NCBI GenBank assembly: GCA_050743075.1
Contig: JBOGDS010000012.1
Coordinates: 1 to 60,378 of the forward strand
Source of the DNA: JBOGDS01 sp050743075
GTDB lineage: Bacteria; Actinomycetota; Actinomycetes; Jiangellales; Jiangellaceae
Reading direction: 5' to 3'
Length of the DNA stretch: 60,378 bases
Shown here: positions 60,249 to 60,378 of the stretch, one piece after another
Layout: the number at the start of each line of letters is the position of its first letter
Numbering within the stretch: position 1 is the stretch's first letter
The notes under the pieces: generated by a model
Told to the model about the DNA's origin: nothing
What the model saw: only the letters and a program-made list of their open reading frames with translations
Database searches by the model: none
Program-made: the position numbers and the translations under genes

Positions 60249-60378
60249 CCGGTACCGGCTGCTCGTGGCGGCAGCTGCCGCTCGACTTCCCGCCGTGGCA
60301 GACGGTGTACTGGTACTTCAAACGGTGGAACGCCGAGGGTGCGGTGGACCGGCTGCACGACGCGCTGCGCGACCAGCT
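60249..60378 (+). mobile_element. IS5-like transposase fragment, continuing beyond the window
   Basis: From ATG 60242 or so the plus strand reads WRQLPLDFPPWQTVYWYF, KRWNAEGAVDRLHDALRDQ, the N-terminal segment of IS5-type (IS4/DUF4096-like) transposases. The native start and left inverted repeat are absent because the sequence joins the integrase relic. The rest of the insertion lies outside the window. Its arrival probably inactivated the integrase. Confidence 0.7.

Overview
This window is high-G+C actinobacterial DNA: codons end mostly in G or C, GTG starts are frequent, and genes overlap by ATGA, GTGA or TGATG junctions. I cannot name the genus. It reads as an integrative and conjugative element (or several stacked together) carrying a large metal/redox cargo and a defence island. 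The layout in order is as follows.

Positions 1-19.9 kb hold a cytochrome c / thiol / metal cassette. It contains a CopD-type membrane protein (cut by the window start), a DUF3179 protein, lgt, a secreted Met/His-rich repeat peptide, and a complete System I cytochrome c maturation operon (ccmA, B, C, D, E, F, G and a CcmH-CcmI fusion). It also has a DUF2933-like protein and small Met-rich membrane proteins, a broken cupredoxin, a class E sortase, two CcdA-type thiol transporters, two further TlpA-type thioredoxin-fold proteins, a glutaredoxin-like protein and a broken CDF metal transporter. A BlaI/CopY-type repressor with an M56 membrane peptidase sits in the middle. Related palindromes (CCTAA...ACTTAGTA or TACTA...TAGTA) stand in front of most of these transcription units, so I infer one regulon. 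Actinobacteria usually use System II for cytochrome c, so System I here suggests acquired cargo.

Positions 19.9-23.2 kb are a scar of gene fragments: oxidoreductase, fucosidase-like, alpha/beta hydrolase and integrase-tail pieces. Around them is a small intact GntR regulator with a divergent 57-residue ORF and tandem TACCCGTC repeats. Positions 23.2-35.5 kb hold the plus-strand conjugation operon behind a near-consensus promoter: a transglycosylase/NlpC hydrolase, a ParA-like ATPase, a small pilin-like protein, a VirB8-like protein, a TrbL/VirB6-like protein, VirB4 split in two genes, the TraG/VirD4 coupling protein, a DUF4913 protein and two unknowns.

Positions 35.5-51 kb hold a minus-strand lipoprotein, a plus-strand Rad3/DinG-like helicase with a PD-(D/E)xK-like C-terminus, and a minus-strand run of eight overlapping genes, hsdM-hsdS-hsdR-ygjP-qatA-qatB-qatC-qatD. 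This joins a type I restriction-modification system and a QatABCD anti-phage system in one apparent operon.

Positions 51-59.7 kb hold the mobilisation/replication module, mostly on the minus strand: a helix-turn-helix initiator-like protein with internal hairpin repeats, a MobC-like protein, a MobA/VirD2-type relaxase, an ArdC-primase fusion, a DUF2637 protein, and a plus-strand NYN nuclease preceded by an intrinsic terminator in its leader. At 59745-59785 lies the 3' part of a tRNA-Arg(ACG) gene, the likely attachment site. It is followed by a tyrosine integrase that is frameshifted and truncated by an IS5-like transposase fragment running off the window end. An attachment site with the initiator side on its left and the integrase on its right looks like an attP or a junction of tandem elements.
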